A stretch of DNA of 39,776 nucleotides from DASUPK01 sp036520315 (GCA_036520315.1 DATDJZ010000158.1:1-39776), one strand, 5' to 3'. Positions 7,076 to 16,208 are shown, counted from the stretch's first letter. Translations and numbers: made by a program. Notes: generated by a model from the sequence alone, not told the origin.

Positions 7076-7933
7076 ATGGCAGCGAATGAACTCGCACCAT
7101 CCGCCCCGCAGGCGGGACCGGAAGTCGGTCCCATCCATCCCGGTTCCGGCCGGGGTGACGGGCTGCTGAAGCGCATCGGCGGCGCGCTCGCGGCCATCGG
7201 GCTGCTGATTGCGAAGCTGGGCGCGAAGGCGAAGCTCCTGCTGGTCGCCCTGCCGAAGCTGAAGCTGTTCACGACCTCGGGCTCGATGCTCGTCTCGATC
7301 GTCGCCTACCAGCTGATCTTCGGATGGGCGTTCTCGGTCGGCTTCGTCGTTCTCCTCCTGCTGCACGAGCTCGGCCACGTCTTCCAGCTTCGGCGTGAGG
7401 GGATCAAGGCCTCGGCGCCGATGTTCATTCCCTTCCTGGGCGCCGTGATCTCCGCCAAGTCGATGGGTGATGACGCCGGGGCGGAGGCCCGCGTCGGGCT
7501 CGCCGGCCCCATCCTCGGCTCGATCGCCACGCTCGTGCCGCTCGGGATCTGGCTGGCCACGGGCAGCCACCTCTGGCAGGCGCTCGCCTTCATCGGCTTC
7601 TTCATCAACCTCTTCAACCTGCTGCCGATCCTGCCGCTGGACGGCGGTCGCGCGATGGCCGCGCTGTCCCCCTGGGTCTGGCTGGTGGGCATCGCCGGCC
7701 TGGTGGCGATGGCGTTCTTCTTCCCCAGCCCGATCGTGCTCCTCATCCTCCTGCTCGGCGGCATGGAGAGCTGGCGGCGCTGGAAGGCCCGCAACACCCC
7801 CGAGGGCCGCGCCTACCACCAGATTCCGGCGCGCACCCGGGCCCTGGTGGCGGCGACCTACCTGCTGCTGATCGTCGCCCTGGCAATCGGCGTCTCGGCG
7901 ACGCACCTGCCGCGCGGCCTCTCGGACGTCTAG
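7076..7933 (+). CDS. M50-family membrane zinc metalloprotease
   Basis: A 285-residue site-2-protease-type membrane protein. The zinc motif HELGH (residues 97-101) sits in a hydrophobic helix. The third-ligand region is NLLPILPLDGGRA, also within a helix. About six hydrophobic segments are visible, so the active site lies in the membrane. Such enzymes cleave membrane-bound regulators or work in general proteolysis. The frame is open back to 6908, but the ATG at 7076 is preferred: it begins the hydrophilic head before the first helix, and a TACCGT box lies 11 bases upstream. It converges on the coiled-coil gene with 5 bases between. Nothing shows its substrate. Confidence 0.88.
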   Translation: MAANELAPSAPQAGPEVGPIHPGSGRGDGLLKRIGGALAAIGLLIAKLGAKAKLLLVALPKLKLFTTSGSMLVSIVAYQLIFGWAFSVGFVVLLLLHELGHVFQLRREGIKASAPMFIPFLGAVISAKSMGDDAGAEARVGLAGPILGSIATLVPLGIWLATGSHLWQALAFIGFFINLFNLLPILPLDGGRAMAALSPWVWLVGIAGLVAMAFFFPSPIVLLILLLGGMESWRRWKARNTPEGRAYHQIPARTRALVAATYLLLIVALAIGVSATHLPRGLSDV

Positions 7934-7938
7934 CGGCC

Positions 7939-10326
7939 CTAGAGGGTCAGCTTGTTCTTTACGTCGTCGACGAACTCGTCCTGCATGCCGGGCACGTTGA
8001 CGAGATCGTCGACCGACTTGAAGCCGTTCTGCCGCTCACGGTAGGTGATCACGCGAGTGGCCTGCGTGACCGAGAAGCCGAGGTCGCGAAGCTCCTCGAA
8101 GCTGGCGCCGTTGAGGTTGATGCGATCGCCGATCTCCACGTTCTCGAGCTCGTCGCGATCGGGCTCCGGCTTCGCGGCCTCCTCCTCGCTCGGCTCTTCG
8201 CCGGGACCGACCCCCAGGATCGCGCCCACCGTGCGGCCCAGGATCCCGCCGCCGCCTTCATCGTCGTCCTCGGACTGAGTCGCCTCGATGCTCTTCGCCG
8301 CCGCCGCCTCGGCGTCGCGCGCCTTACGCTCGGCCTCCTTCGCCCGCTCCTCCGCCGCGCTGACACGCTCGAGGACCTCGCGCAGGCGACGCTCGCGCTC
8401 CGCCTCCTCGACCTTGAGCTGCGCCAGGCGCTCGGCACGGGCTGCCCGCTCCTCGGCCTCCTGAGCCCGCCTCTCGATCTCCTCGAGCCTCCTGTAGGCG
8501 TCCTCCATGGCGCGCTCAGTTTCCTGCCGCTCTGTCTGCATGCGCGCCTCGGCCTCCTCCACGGCGCTTGAGAAATCCGGACGCTCGCGTGGCAACTCCT
8601 CCTCGGTGTGCTGCGGGGCCATCTCCTCGGACTCGGGCTGAGGCCGGGTCTCCGTGAACCCAAGGCCACCCTCGGTTGCCTCGGCGCGGACACGCTCCTC
8701 GGCCTCCCGGCGAGCCTGTGCTGCGGCCTCGGCGACGCGGACATCGGCCTCGCGGCGGGCCTCCGCGATCGCCTCGCGCGTCCGCTCCTCCACCTCGCGG
8801 CGCACCCGGTCGGACTCCTCTCGCGCCCGCTCCTCAGCCTCCAGGCGGAGACGCTCGGCCTCCTCCCGGACCCGCTGCTCCACCGTTTGGCGGGCCTCCT
8901 CCTCAGCCTGCCGCCTGGCCTGGTCGGCGGCGATCCTGATCAGCCGCTCGGTTTCCTCCTCGTCGGACTGCACCGGTTCCCGCTCGGGGGGCGCGTCGAA
9001 TGGCCGCGGGGGTGAGGTGTCCGGCGGGAGAGCCTGCTCGCTCTCCACGGACTTGGCTACCGGCGGCTCGAAGGCTGGCGGCTCGAACGCCGGCGGCTCG
9101 GGCGCCTGCGTCGCGGCCTCCCCCTCCTCGCGGGCCAGCGCGTCGATCTGATCCTGAAGTGAGCTGCCTCCCTCGGTCGGCGGCGAGATGTCGAGGGCTT
9201 CCAGCGCCGAGGCCGCGATCTCTGCCGAGGATGGATCGGGGACGGGCGTGGGTCCGGCAGGCTCCTCGGCGGCAGGGGTTTCGACTTGCTCCTCGGCGGC
9301 GGGGGTCTCCGCCTGCTCCGAGGAGGTGGCCGCGAAGCCTCCGGGCGCGCTCTCCGGCTCGGGGGCGAGTGGGGTCAGCGCCGGCTTGTCGGTCGCCTCG
9401 TCGGCCTCCTCCGCGACGGGCTCCTGCGGGGTCTCCGTGGCGCCCTCACCGTCGTGGGTGGCGTCCGCGAGCGCGGCCTGATCGTGCTCCTCCTGCCTCC
9501 CCTCGCCGTTCTGCGCCTCGCCCTCGGCGAGGCCCAGCGCGGCGGCGAGCATCGTCGACTTCTCAGCCTCGTCGCCACCGTCGCCCTGGCCCGCCTCGGC
9601 CTGGGCTGCCAGCGGTGCCGCCTCCTCCCGCTCAGGCTCCGGCTTCTCCTCGGGCTCCTCAACGGTCTCCTCGGGCTCCGCAACGGGCTCGCCCTTGCGG
9701 GCGGCCTTGCGCCTCTCACGCTCCTCCTTGCGCTTCTGTCGCTCCTCCCGGCGGCGCTTTCGTTCCTCCTCCCAGGCGGCGCGATCCTGCTCCTCGGAAC
9801 GCTTCTTCTCCTCCGCGGCCTGCTTGCGCTCCGCCTTGCGCTTCTCGCGCCGCTCCTTGCGGCTCAGCTTGGGCTGCTCCCCGCCCGCTTCGGCCTGCAC
9901 CTCGGTCTCCGTCTCATCGGCCTTCGGCTCGTCCTTCGTCTCCGGCTCCTTCTTCGGCTCGGCGCCTTCGAGCTTCTCGGTCTCCCCGCCCTTCAGCTTC
10001 TTGTCGGCCTTCGCCTGGGCCTTCGCCGCCTTCTTGTCGGCCTTGGCGTCCACCTTCGCCTGCTTGGCCTCGGCCCTGTCCTTCTCCTTCGCCGCCTTGG
10101 CCTCCGCCCTGACCATCTGCTTCTCCTCCTTCTTGGCGCGTCGCGCGTCGCCGCGAGACAGCTGGTGCGGAGCGGAACCGGCCCCCTCGGCGTCGTTCGA
10201 CTTCCGGCGGCGCACGAGCAGGAAGAGGATCAGCAGCAGCACGACCGCCGCGGCGATCCCGTAGGCCGCAGCCGGGTTGTCGTTGACGAAGTCTGTGACG
10301 GTGCCGGTGTCGATGGCAACAAGCAT
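7939..10326 (-). CDS. Membrane-anchored coiled-coil protein with C-terminal HHH
   Basis: A 795-residue protein from the ATG at 10326 (an ATG at 10386 would add 20 residues). One membrane helix (about residues 21-38) is followed by RRRK, so the long C-terminal part should face the cytoplasm. Residues 40-230 are Lys/Ala/Glu-rich helices, 230-440 an acidic Pro/Glu-rich stretch, and 470-690 long Glu/Arg/Ala coiled coil with repeated EEAERxRxEAEER units. The last 70 residues (INLNGASFEELRDLGFSVTQ, then VPGM) are a ComEA-like helix-hairpin-helix, a fold that usually binds DNA non-specifically. It is the last gene of the ftsE-ftsX-S41-rnr-smpB run, 75 bases after smpB. A role in holding DNA at the membrane is inference. 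Confidence 0.8.
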   Translation of the reverse strand: MLVAIDTGTVTDFVNDNPAAAYGIAAAVVLLLILFLLVRRRKSNDAEGAGSAPHQLSRGDARRAKKEEKQMVRAEAKAAKEKDRAEAKQAKVDAKADKKAAKAQAKADKKLKGGETEKLEGAEPKKEPETKDEPKADETETEVQAEAGGEQPKLSRKERREKRKAERKQAAEEKKRSEEQDRAAWEEERKRRREERQKRKEERERRKAARKGEPVAEPEETVEEPEEKPEPEREEAAPLAAQAEAGQGDGGDEAEKSTMLAAALGLAEGEAQNGEGRQEEHDQAALADATHDGEGATETPQEPVAEEADEATDKPALTPLAPEPESAPGGFAATSSEQAETPAAEEQVETPAAEEPAGPTPVPDPSSAEIAASALEALDISPPTEGGSSLQDQIDALAREEGEAATQAPEPPAFEPPAFEPPVAKSVESEQALPPDTSPPRPFDAPPEREPVQSDEEETERLIRIAADQARRQAEEEARQTVEQRVREEAERLRLEAEERAREESDRVRREVEERTREAIAEARREADVRVAEAAAQARREAEERVRAEATEGGLGFTETRPQPESEEMAPQHTEEELPRERPDFSSAVEEAEARMQTERQETERAMEDAYRRLEEIERRAQEAEERAARAERLAQLKVEEAERERRLREVLERVSAAEERAKEAERKARDAEAAAAKSIEATQSEDDDEGGGGILGRTVGAILGVGPGEEPSEEEAAKPEPDRDELENVEIGDRINLNGASFEELRDLGFSVTQATRVITYRERQNGFKSVDDLVNVPGMQDEFVDDVKNKLTL

Positions 10327-10401
10327 CGGAGCGCCCAATGTTCGCACGGGAGATCCGTTCTCGCGAAGAGGGCGTTGCCCTCCCATCGGGCGAAAGCTTG
10401 C

Positions 10402-10887
10402 TCAACTCAAGCGTTGCTTGAAATCGCGCTCGACCTCCCGGCGCAGGTCTCGATCGGCGATCTCGCGACGCCGGTCGCGCCCCTCCTTGCCCTTCGCCAG
10501 GGCAAGCTCGACCTTCGCCCGGGGACCCTTGAAGTAGATGCGGGTCGGGACCAGGGTCAGGCCCCGCTCGGCGGTCTTTCCGATCAACCGCTCGATCTCG
10601 CGGCGGTGGAGCAGCAGCTTGCGGGGCCGATCCGGATCGTGGTTCTGGTCGGAGGCCGGGAGATACGGAGGGATGTGTGCGCCACGGAGCCAGACCTCAC
10701 CCCGGTCGATCACCGCGTAGGCCTCGTTGATCTGGGCCTTGCCGTCACGGAGGGACTTCACCTCGCTGCCCTGCAGCTCGATCCCAGCCTCCATCCGCTC
10801 CAGCAGCTGGAACTTGTGCCTGGCGCGGCGGTTCGTGGCGACGTCCCCGCTCGCGGGGGCCCTCGGGCCTTTCGACTTCTTTGCCAT
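10402..10887 (-). CDS. smpB: SsrA-binding protein SmpB
   Basis: A 161-residue SmpB, the obligatory partner of tmRNA in rescuing ribosomes stalled on broken mRNAs. The core shows KFQLLERMEAGIELQGSEVK, SLRDGKAQINEAY and the basic RKLLLHRREIERL. The C-terminal tail (KGKEGRDRRREIADRDLRRE) is the Lys/Arg-rich helix that enters the mRNA channel. The start is MAKKSKG at 10887; an ATG six bases further up is the alternative. It starts 17 bases after the RNase R-like gene, in a run led by ftsE, which is a common actinobacterial order. The tmRNA gene lies only 3.6 kb away. Confidence 0.97.
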   Translation of the reverse strand: MAKKSKGPRAPASGDVATNRRARHKFQLLERMEAGIELQGSEVKSLRDGKAQINEAYAVIDRGEVWLRGAHIPPYLPASDQNHDPDRPRKLLLHRREIERLIGKTAERGLTLVPTRIYFKGPRAKVELALAKGKEGRDRRREIADRDLRREVERDFKQRLS

Positions 10888-10904
10888 GATCAAACGGGTC
10901 GCCC

Positions 10905-12629
10905 CTATCGGGGCGCCCTCGCATTATCTGAGGGAAGCAGGTCGACGCGTCCGCGCGGAGCCTCGACCCGGTCGACGGTCACCTGCACCGGGTCGCCTAT
11001 CCGGATCGCGCCGCCGCCGCGTGTGCCGACGAGCATGGTCTCCGTGGCGTCGATCTCGTATCGCTCGCGTCCGCCGATGCGACGGGCCGGGAGGAAGCCC
11101 TCGTAGACGTCGGCGAGCGCGCCGCCGAAGCGGACGAAGGCGCCAGCGCCGACGACCCCGGAGACCTCGCCCTCGAAGCGAGTGTCCTGCCCCCGCTCAA
11201 AGAGCTCTCGCTGGAGCAGGAAGCAGGCGCAGACCGAGTCGGCGTCGCGCTCGAGGCGCGTCGCGTCCCGCTCCCGCTCGGAGCAATGAGCGCCGAGCTC
11301 GCTCAACGTCTCGGCGCGCGGCGCCTCCTCCCCCGCGCCGATCGCGGAGAGTAGCCCGCGGTGGGCGATCAGGTCCGGATAGCGGCGGATCGGTGAGGTG
11401 AAGTGAGAGTACGCCGGGCTGCCCAGACCAGCGTGGCCGAGGTTCCGATCCGAGTACTGGGCCTGCTTGAGGGAGCGAAGCACGAGCGAGGTGTAGGCCT
11501 CCCGGCCGTGGCGCCGGCGCTCGGCCTCGCGGGCGACCAGCCGGCTCGCCTCGCCCGCCAGCTCGCCCGCCTGCTGGGGCGTGATCGAATCCGGCAGGGG
11601 CGGCGTCGGGATGTCGAGGGCCGCGAGCTGCTCGATCAGCCGGCGGATGCGCTCGGGATCGGGCTCCTCGTGCACCCGGTAGAGCGTCGGGATCTGCCGG
11701 CGTTCGAGCAGCTCGGCGACCCTCTCGTTGGTGAGGATCATCAGGTGCTCGATCAGGCGGTGGGCCTCGGTCTGCTGGACCGAGTGGGCGCCGACCACCT
11801 GCCCCTGCTCGAAGCGGAACTCCGGCTCGGAGCTGTCAACCTCGAGCGATGAGGGGGGCCTGCGGCCGGCCAGTGTGGCCGCGGCCTCGCGGGCGAGCCC
11901 GAGCGGCTCGGCGATCCGATCGGGTGGTCTCGCCCGTCCGGCGAAGATCTCGTCGAGCTCGTCGTAGTTGAGGCGGGAATCCGAGCGGATCCGGCTGCGG
12001 TAGAAGCTCGCGGAGAGCGCCTCGCCGGCCTCCGAGATCTCGATCTCGGAGGTGACGGCCAGTCGATCCTCGTTCGGCACCAGGCTGCAGACGTCGCTGG
12101 AGAGAACCTCCGGCAGCATCGGCGCGACCAGCCGAGGGACGTAGGTGGAGTTGGCGCGGCGGCGCGCCTCCTTCTCGAGAGCCCCGCCCGGCCGGACGTG
12201 CGCGGCCACGTCGGCGATATGGATCCAGAGACGAAAGCCCCGCTTGGTCCTGGAGGCGGATACGGCGTCGTCGAAATCATGGGCGCTCGCCGGGTCGACC
12301 GTGAAGGTGGGGAGATCGCGAACGTCGCGGCGGTCGAAGTCGAGATCGCGGGCGGCCGTGGCCGCGTCGGCCGCCTCACCCTCGATCCGGCGCCCGAAAC
12401 CAACCCGCAAGTCGCGGTCCGCGAGCATCGCATCGATCACGTCGGCGGCCAGAGCGGGATCGCCGAGCTCCCGGACCACCCTGGCCCGGCCGCGGCCCTG
12501 GCCGAGCTCCACCAGTGCCATCCGGCCGGGGGTGGCGGCGCGGCGCCCGCCGCCGATCTCGACGCGACCGCCGCGCTCGAAGAGCAGCTCGCCGACCAGA
12601 AAGCGGCCCCGCTTGGAGACGAGGACCAC
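10905..12629 (-). CDS. rnr: RNase R/RNB-family exoribonuclease, short form
   Basis: A 574-residue 3'-to-5' exoribonuclease. A short N-terminal OB/cold-shock-like segment (about 1-60) leads to the RNB domain with the metal-binding acidic cluster VDPASAHDFDDAV (Asp112, 118, 120, 121). The C-terminal part (about 490-565, GVVGAGAFVRF) is S1-like. It is clearly shorter than typical RNase R (about 700-800 residues) and lacks the N-terminal helix-turn-helix and much of the cold-shock region. The start is a GTG at 12629; the frame is open further up, but only inside the S41 gene's end. RNase R works with tmRNA and SmpB in removing non-stop mRNAs, and smpB follows by 17 bases. Confidence 0.9.
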   Translation of the reverse strand: MVLVSKRGRFLVGELLFERGGRVEIGGGRRAATPGRMALVELGQGRGRARVVRELGDPALAADVIDAMLADRDLRVGFGRRIEGEAADAATAARDLDFDRRDVRDLPTFTVDPASAHDFDDAVSASRTKRGFRLWIHIADVAAHVRPGGALEKEARRRANSTYVPRLVAPMLPEVLSSDVCSLVPNEDRLAVTSEIEISEAGEALSASFYRSRIRSDSRLNYDELDEIFAGRARPPDRIAEPLGLAREAAATLAGRRPPSSLEVDSSEPEFRFEQGQVVGAHSVQQTEAHRLIEHLMILTNERVAELLERRQIPTLYRVHEEPDPERIRRLIEQLAALDIPTPPLPDSITPQQAGELAGEASRLVAREAERRRHGREAYTSLVLRSLKQAQYSDRNLGHAGLGSPAYSHFTSPIRRYPDLIAHRGLLSAIGAGEEAPRAETLSELGAHCSERERDATRLERDADSVCACFLLQRELFERGQDTRFEGEVSGVVGAGAFVRFGGALADVYEGFLPARRIGGRERYEIDATETMLVGTRGGGAIRIGDPVQVTVDRVEAPRGRVDLLPSDNARAPR

Positions 12630-12655
12630 CCGCCGCTCGCCTGATGGGCGCGCGC

Positions 12656-13828
12656 TCAGAGCTCTTGCGACAGCACCTGAAGCGCCCGCTCCCGGCCCTC
12701 ATCGGGCTTGGTCTTCGGTTTGTCCTTGGCCTTCACCTGTGGGGCGATGCCGGTGCCGTTGATCGAGGTCCCGTTACGGGTCAGATACTCCCCCACTGTG
12801 AGATCGAGCGCGCCGCCGTTCTTCAGCGGGATCACCTCCTGGAAGGTGCCCTTGCCGAAGGAGGTCGTCCCCACCACCTTCGCGATTCCGGACTGCTCGA
12901 GGGCCGCGGTGACGATCTCCGATGCCGAGGCGGTGTCGCCGTTGATCAGGACCACCATCGGATGACGCGGCAGTGAATCGCCGGCCGCATTGAAGGTCCG
13001 GTTGCGCTGGGTGCGCCCGTGGGTCGAAACGACGGGCCCGCTGTCAACGAAGATGCTCGAGACGAGCACGGCCTCCGTCAGCAGGCCGCCACCGTTGCCG
13101 CGCAGGTCGAGCACGATCCCCTGCGCGCCCTCAGAGTAGAGACGCTCGACCTCGTTGCGCAGCTCGCCGTGCGCGCCCGGAAAGAAGCCGGCCAGCCGCA
13201 CGTAGCCGATCTTCTTGCCGCCGACGTCCTCGAGGTGACCGGCCACCTGCGGCACGTCCACCTCACGGCGGGTCACGGTCACGTCCCGGCTCTTTCCGTT
13301 CAGGCCGGCGATGGTCAGCGTGACCTTGGTCCCGGCGGGCCCGCGGATCTGGTTGGTGATCGCGTCGGCGTCCTTGCCGGCGATGGACTGCCCATTCACC
13401 CCGGTGATCAGCTCGCCGGCCTGGATGCCCGCCTCCCTCGCGGGCGTGTGCTTGTAGACGGTCGCGACCCGCAGGCCCTCCTTGACCTGTGTCACTGCTA
13501 TTCCGACACCCGAGAGGCGCGAACCCTGCTGGAAGCGGTCGTACTCGGACGGGGTGAAGTAGTGGGAGAAGCGGTCGTGGTAGCGGCGCTTGATGTGGTT
13601 GATGATCGAGCTGATCGAGGCGTTCTCGAGATCCGCGTCATCCACGGTGTGGAAGTAGTCGTCGTGGATCACGTCGATCGCCTGCGAGGTGGCGTCCTGG
13701 CTCGAGTTGCCGAAGACGTCGTCGACAGCGTCCCGGACGAAGCCGACCTGCCCGCCGACGACGATCCCCGCGAGCAGGGCGACGGCAAGCAGAGCGGCGA
13801 TGAGGAGAGGGGTCCCGGCCCGTTTCAT
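12656..13828 (-). CDS. S41 C-terminal processing protease (CtpA-like)
   Basis: A 390-residue secreted or membrane-anchored serine protease. An N-terminal hydrophobic segment (residues 7-30) is followed by a helical region, a PDZ domain (about 105-190, with GVGIAVTQ and AGIQAGELITGVNG), and the S41 catalytic domain. The catalytic Ser is in GDTASASEIV (about residues 298-305) and the catalytic Lys326 is in TTSFGKGTFQ, so the Ser-Lys dyad is complete. It lies 31 bases after ftsX. Co-localisation with FtsEX fits a role in cell-wall hydrolase control or envelope protein processing, but that is inference from context. Confidence 0.93.
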   Translation of the reverse strand: MKRAGTPLLIAALLAVALLAGIVVGGQVGFVRDAVDDVFGNSSQDATSQAIDVIHDDYFHTVDDADLENASISSIINHIKRRYHDRFSHYFTPSEYDRFQQGSRLSGVGIAVTQVKEGLRVATVYKHTPAREAGIQAGELITGVNGQSIAGKDADAITNQIRGPAGTKVTLTIAGLNGKSRDVTVTRREVDVPQVAGHLEDVGGKKIGYVRLAGFFPGAHGELRNEVERLYSEGAQGIVLDLRGNGGGLLTEAVLVSSIFVDSGPVVSTHGRTQRNRTFNAAGDSLPRHPMVVLINGDTASASEIVTAALEQSGIAKVVGTTSFGKGTFQEVIPLKNGGALDLTVGEYLTRNGTSINGTGIAPQVKAKDKPKTKPDEGRERALQVLSQEL

Positions 13829-13859
13829 GGGATCGCGACCCTACCGGCGGAAATAAAGC

Positions 13860-14792
13860 TCAGATCCGCAGGAACCGGCGCAGCGTCAGCCCGCTGCCCA
13901 TCGCCGAGACGGTCATGGCCACGCACAACAGGACGAGCGCGAGGCTGGCGAAGCCGATCGTGTCCCCGGAGGAGATCAGATGGAAGTCGTTGGCGAGCGG
14001 ATCCACGATCACTTCCTTGCCCAGCAGCAGGAAGCCGATGGCCACCAGCGCGCCGACCAGTCCGCAGACCAGGCCTTCGACCATGAAGGGCCACCGGATG
14101 AACCAGTTGGTGGCGCCGACCAGCCGCATGACCTCGACCTCACGGCGGCGCGCGTAGATCGAGAGCCGGATCGTGTTCGCGACCAAGAGCAACGACGCGA
14201 TCAGCAGCAGCACGGCGAGAACGCCGAGTATCCAGCGCACCGCGCTGGTGGCGCCGGTGATCTTGTTCGCCTCATCGCGTGAGTCGTTGACCTCGTCGAT
14301 GACCGGGCTGATCGGAGTGGGCTGCCCGTTCGCGCCGGGCGGTGTGATGTCGGCCCGGATTCCCGGCAGATTCGCGAGATCGTCCGGCTGCACGTTGAAC
14401 GAGGACGGCAGGGGATTGCGGTTCCCGGGCAGCGCCGTGACCAGGTTCGACTGATCCTTGGCCTCGAACTGGCCGCCGAGCTCCTTGAGCGCCTGGTCCT
14501 TGTTGACGAACTGGACGGAGGCCACGTGTGGAATGGCCTCGAGCTTGGACTTGAGCTCAGTGATCTGCTCCTGCGGAATCGCCGGGGCGTTGTAGGCGTC
14601 GTTCAGGAAGACGCGCAGCCCGACCTGGCTGCGCACCTCGTTGGTCTTGCCGTTGGCGGTCTGTAGAACCGGAATCAGGACCCCGAGCAGCAGCACGGTG
14701 ATCGCGACCGTGACGATCGCGGCGAGGCTGGGCGCGGCGCTGCGCCGCAACGCCCTGAGTCCTTCGCGAATGAAGAAGAAGATTCGCCCCAT
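13860..14792 (-). CDS. ftsX: Cell division ABC transporter permease FtsX
   Basis: A 310-residue FtsX. One N-terminal membrane helix (about 20-42) is followed by a large outer loop of some 140 residues, then three closely spaced helices (about 190-210, 235-255 and 280-300) separated by the conserved RREVEVMRLVGATNWFIRWP. This 1+3 topology is typical. With FtsE it links cytoplasmic ATP hydrolysis to periplasmic or outer peptidoglycan hydrolases at the division site. It starts 11 bases after ftsE stops. Residues 130-170, which are Asn/Pro-rich, look like a loop insertion. No oddity affects the core. Confidence 0.95.
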   Translation of the reverse strand: MGRIFFFIREGLRALRRSAAPSLAAIVTVAITVLLLGVLIPVLQTANGKTNEVRSQVGLRVFLNDAYNAPAIPQEQITELKSKLEAIPHVASVQFVNKDQALKELGGQFEAKDQSNLVTALPGNRNPLPSSFNVQPDDLANLPGIRADITPPGANGQPTPISPVIDEVNDSRDEANKITGATSAVRWILGVLAVLLLIASLLLVANTIRLSIYARRREVEVMRLVGATNWFIRWPFMVEGLVCGLVGALVAIGFLLLGKEVIVDPLANDFHLISSGDTIGFASLALVLLCVAMTVSAMGSGLTLRRFLRI

Positions 14793-14803
14793 CGCTCAGC
14801 CGC

Positions 14804-15652
14804 TCAGTACCGCGGGTCCTCGCCCTCGATCCCCATTTCCTCGCGCACCCGCCTGGCGAATTCGCGAGTCGACTCGTCGTCGGAGGTGTAGGTGCCGGCC
14901 GCCTGGTCGCGGACGACGCGGCCGGAGTCGAGCGCGATCACCCGGCGGCGCATCTTGTCGACCATCTCGCGGTCGTGGGTCACCACGACGACGGTCGTCC
15001 CGGTCCGGTTGATCCGGTAGAGCACCTGCATGACCCCGATGGAGGTGTTGGGGTCGAGGTTTCCGGTGGGCTCGTCGGCGAGCAGCAGCGGTGGGTGATT
15101 CACGAACGCGCGGGCGACCGAGAGGCGCTGCTGCTCCCCGCCCGAAAGCTGGTCGGGGAAGTTCTTCACCTTGTCGGCGAGGCCGACGAGGCGGAGCGCG
15201 TCGGGCACCTTGGTGCGGATCTCCGAGCGCGAAGCGCCGATCACCTGGAGCGCGTAGGCGACGTTGTCGTAGACGGTCCGGTTCGGCAGCAACTTGTAGT
15301 CCTGGAAGACGGTGCCGATCCGGCGGCGCAGCTGCGGGACCTTCTTGTCCGGCAGGGAGCCGATGTCGCGACCCGCGATCAGCACCTCCCCCTCGGTGGG
15401 CTGGAGCTCACGCAGGAGCGTCTTGATCAGGGTCGTCTTTCCGCACCCTGTCGGCCCGACCAGGAAGACGAACTCGCCGCGGTCGACCCGGAGGCTGACG
15501 CGCTCCAGGCCGACATGGCCGCCCGGGTACACCTTGGTGACCCGGCGCAGCTCGACGATCGGCGGGCGGGGCCGCTCCTCGGTGACGTGTTCCGGCCGCC
15601 GCGTCCCGCGCGGTCGCGTCCGGAGAACATCGGATGTCTGTCGCCTTGCCAT
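14804..15652 (-). CDS. ftsE: Cell division ATP-binding protein FtsE
   Basis: A 282-residue ABC ATPase. Walker A is GPTGCGKTT, the Q-loop is in FQDYKLL, the signature is LSGGEQQR, Walker B is LLLADEPTGNLD, and the H-loop is VVVTHD, so all motifs are intact. The N-terminal 32 residues before VELRRVTKVYPGG and the tail after about residue 250 are longer than in typical FtsE (about 220-230 residues). The ATG at 15652 is the only good start in frame, with a weak ribosome site. It heads the run ftsE-ftsX-S41 protease-rnr-smpB. In many actinobacteria prfB precedes ftsE; here prfB is about 18 kb away. Confidence 0.95.
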   Translation of the reverse strand: MARRQTSDVLRTRPRGTRRPEHVTEERPRPPIVELRRVTKVYPGGHVGLERVSLRVDRGEFVFLVGPTGCGKTTLIKTLLRELQPTEGEVLIAGRDIGSLPDKKVPQLRRRIGTVFQDYKLLPNRTVYDNVAYALQVIGASRSEIRTKVPDALRLVGLADKVKNFPDQLSGGEQQRLSVARAFVNHPPLLLADEPTGNLDPNTSIGVMQVLYRINRTGTTVVVVTHDREMVDKMRRRVIALDSGRVVRDQAAGTYTSDDESTREFARRVREEMGIEGEDPRY

Positions 15653-16169
15653 CTAGGGGGAGAGAAACGGTGAACCGGGCGCGGCATCCTCCGACGCCCA
15701 CCTCACTGCGCGGCACAGGGTAGGGAACGCCCTCAGCCGCGAGCGCAAGTTCTCGTTCGCACCCCAACACGGACGGCCCGCGATAGTCGCGCAGGGGATC
15801 GTCTAGGCGGGATCAGTGTGTGAGGTTGCGACGGCGGGGCCGAGTGGCGTCCGCTCGGCCCCGCGCGCCGCTGTACCGCACTCCGGTGGCGTCCGAAAGC
15901 ACCGGAGATACGTCTTCGCCCCGGTAGTCCCCCGTGTCATGCCGCGTCGCCCGGTCGACTCGTCCGGGCTGCGGGGTGGGTCGAAGATTGGGGGTGGGAG
16001 ATTCCATCGGGTCGGCGTCCATCTCGCCGGCCCGGCGCCGCCCCCCAGCCGCGACTCGTTCCTGCGCACAAAGCGGGAAAACACGATCCCGAATCCGTCT
16101 CGCGTCTACCCGGTACTTTCGATCATGCGTCCAGTGGAAGTAGAATAACGGACGCAGTTAGGAGGAGCG
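15653..16169. other. Intergenic region between ftsE and a leader-like transcript
   Basis: About 500 bases between divergent genes. Open frames exist on both strands (for example plus 15816-16148), but they lack a start signal, domain or compositional support. I see no convincing gene, repeat or RNA. The right end holds a possible plus-strand promoter (16117-16146). Confidence 0.5.
16117..16146 (+). promoter_or_regulatory. Candidate promoter for the leader/STAS transcript
   Basis: TTTCGA (16117-16122) and TAGAAT (16141-16146) are separated by 18 bases, a fair fit to -35 and -10 boxes. Transcription would start near 16153, just before the small Arg-rich ORF. Pattern only. Confidence 0.35.
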
Positions 16170-16208
16170 ATGTCACGGCGTTTTGGGCGTCGGCGCGACT
16201 CCACATAG
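16170..16208 (+). CDS. Possible leader peptide, Arg-rich (12 residues)
   Basis: ATG at 16170 with a very strong Shine-Dalgarno (GGAGGA, about 4 bases upstream) opens a 12-codon frame, MSRRFGRRRDST, ending in TAG at 16206-16208. Five of the 12 residues are Arg. It sits after a plausible promoter and before two inverted repeats (16226-16242 and 16251-16280). That is the layout of a translated leader that could report arginine or ribosome movement to downstream genes. No homologue is recognised, and the call rests on the ribosome site and context only. Confidence 0.3.
   Translation: MSRRFGRRRDST

Noticed and set aside
7058..7906. A 282-residue minus-strand open frame over the M50 gene
   Set aside because: Antisense shadow of the HELGH-containing protease, very Arg/Asp/Glu/Gln-rich.
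15803..16148. Open frames of 93-110 residues on both strands in the ftsE upstream gap
   Set aside because: No ribosome site, membrane pattern or domain, and both strands are open alike, as is usual in GC-rich non-coding DNA.
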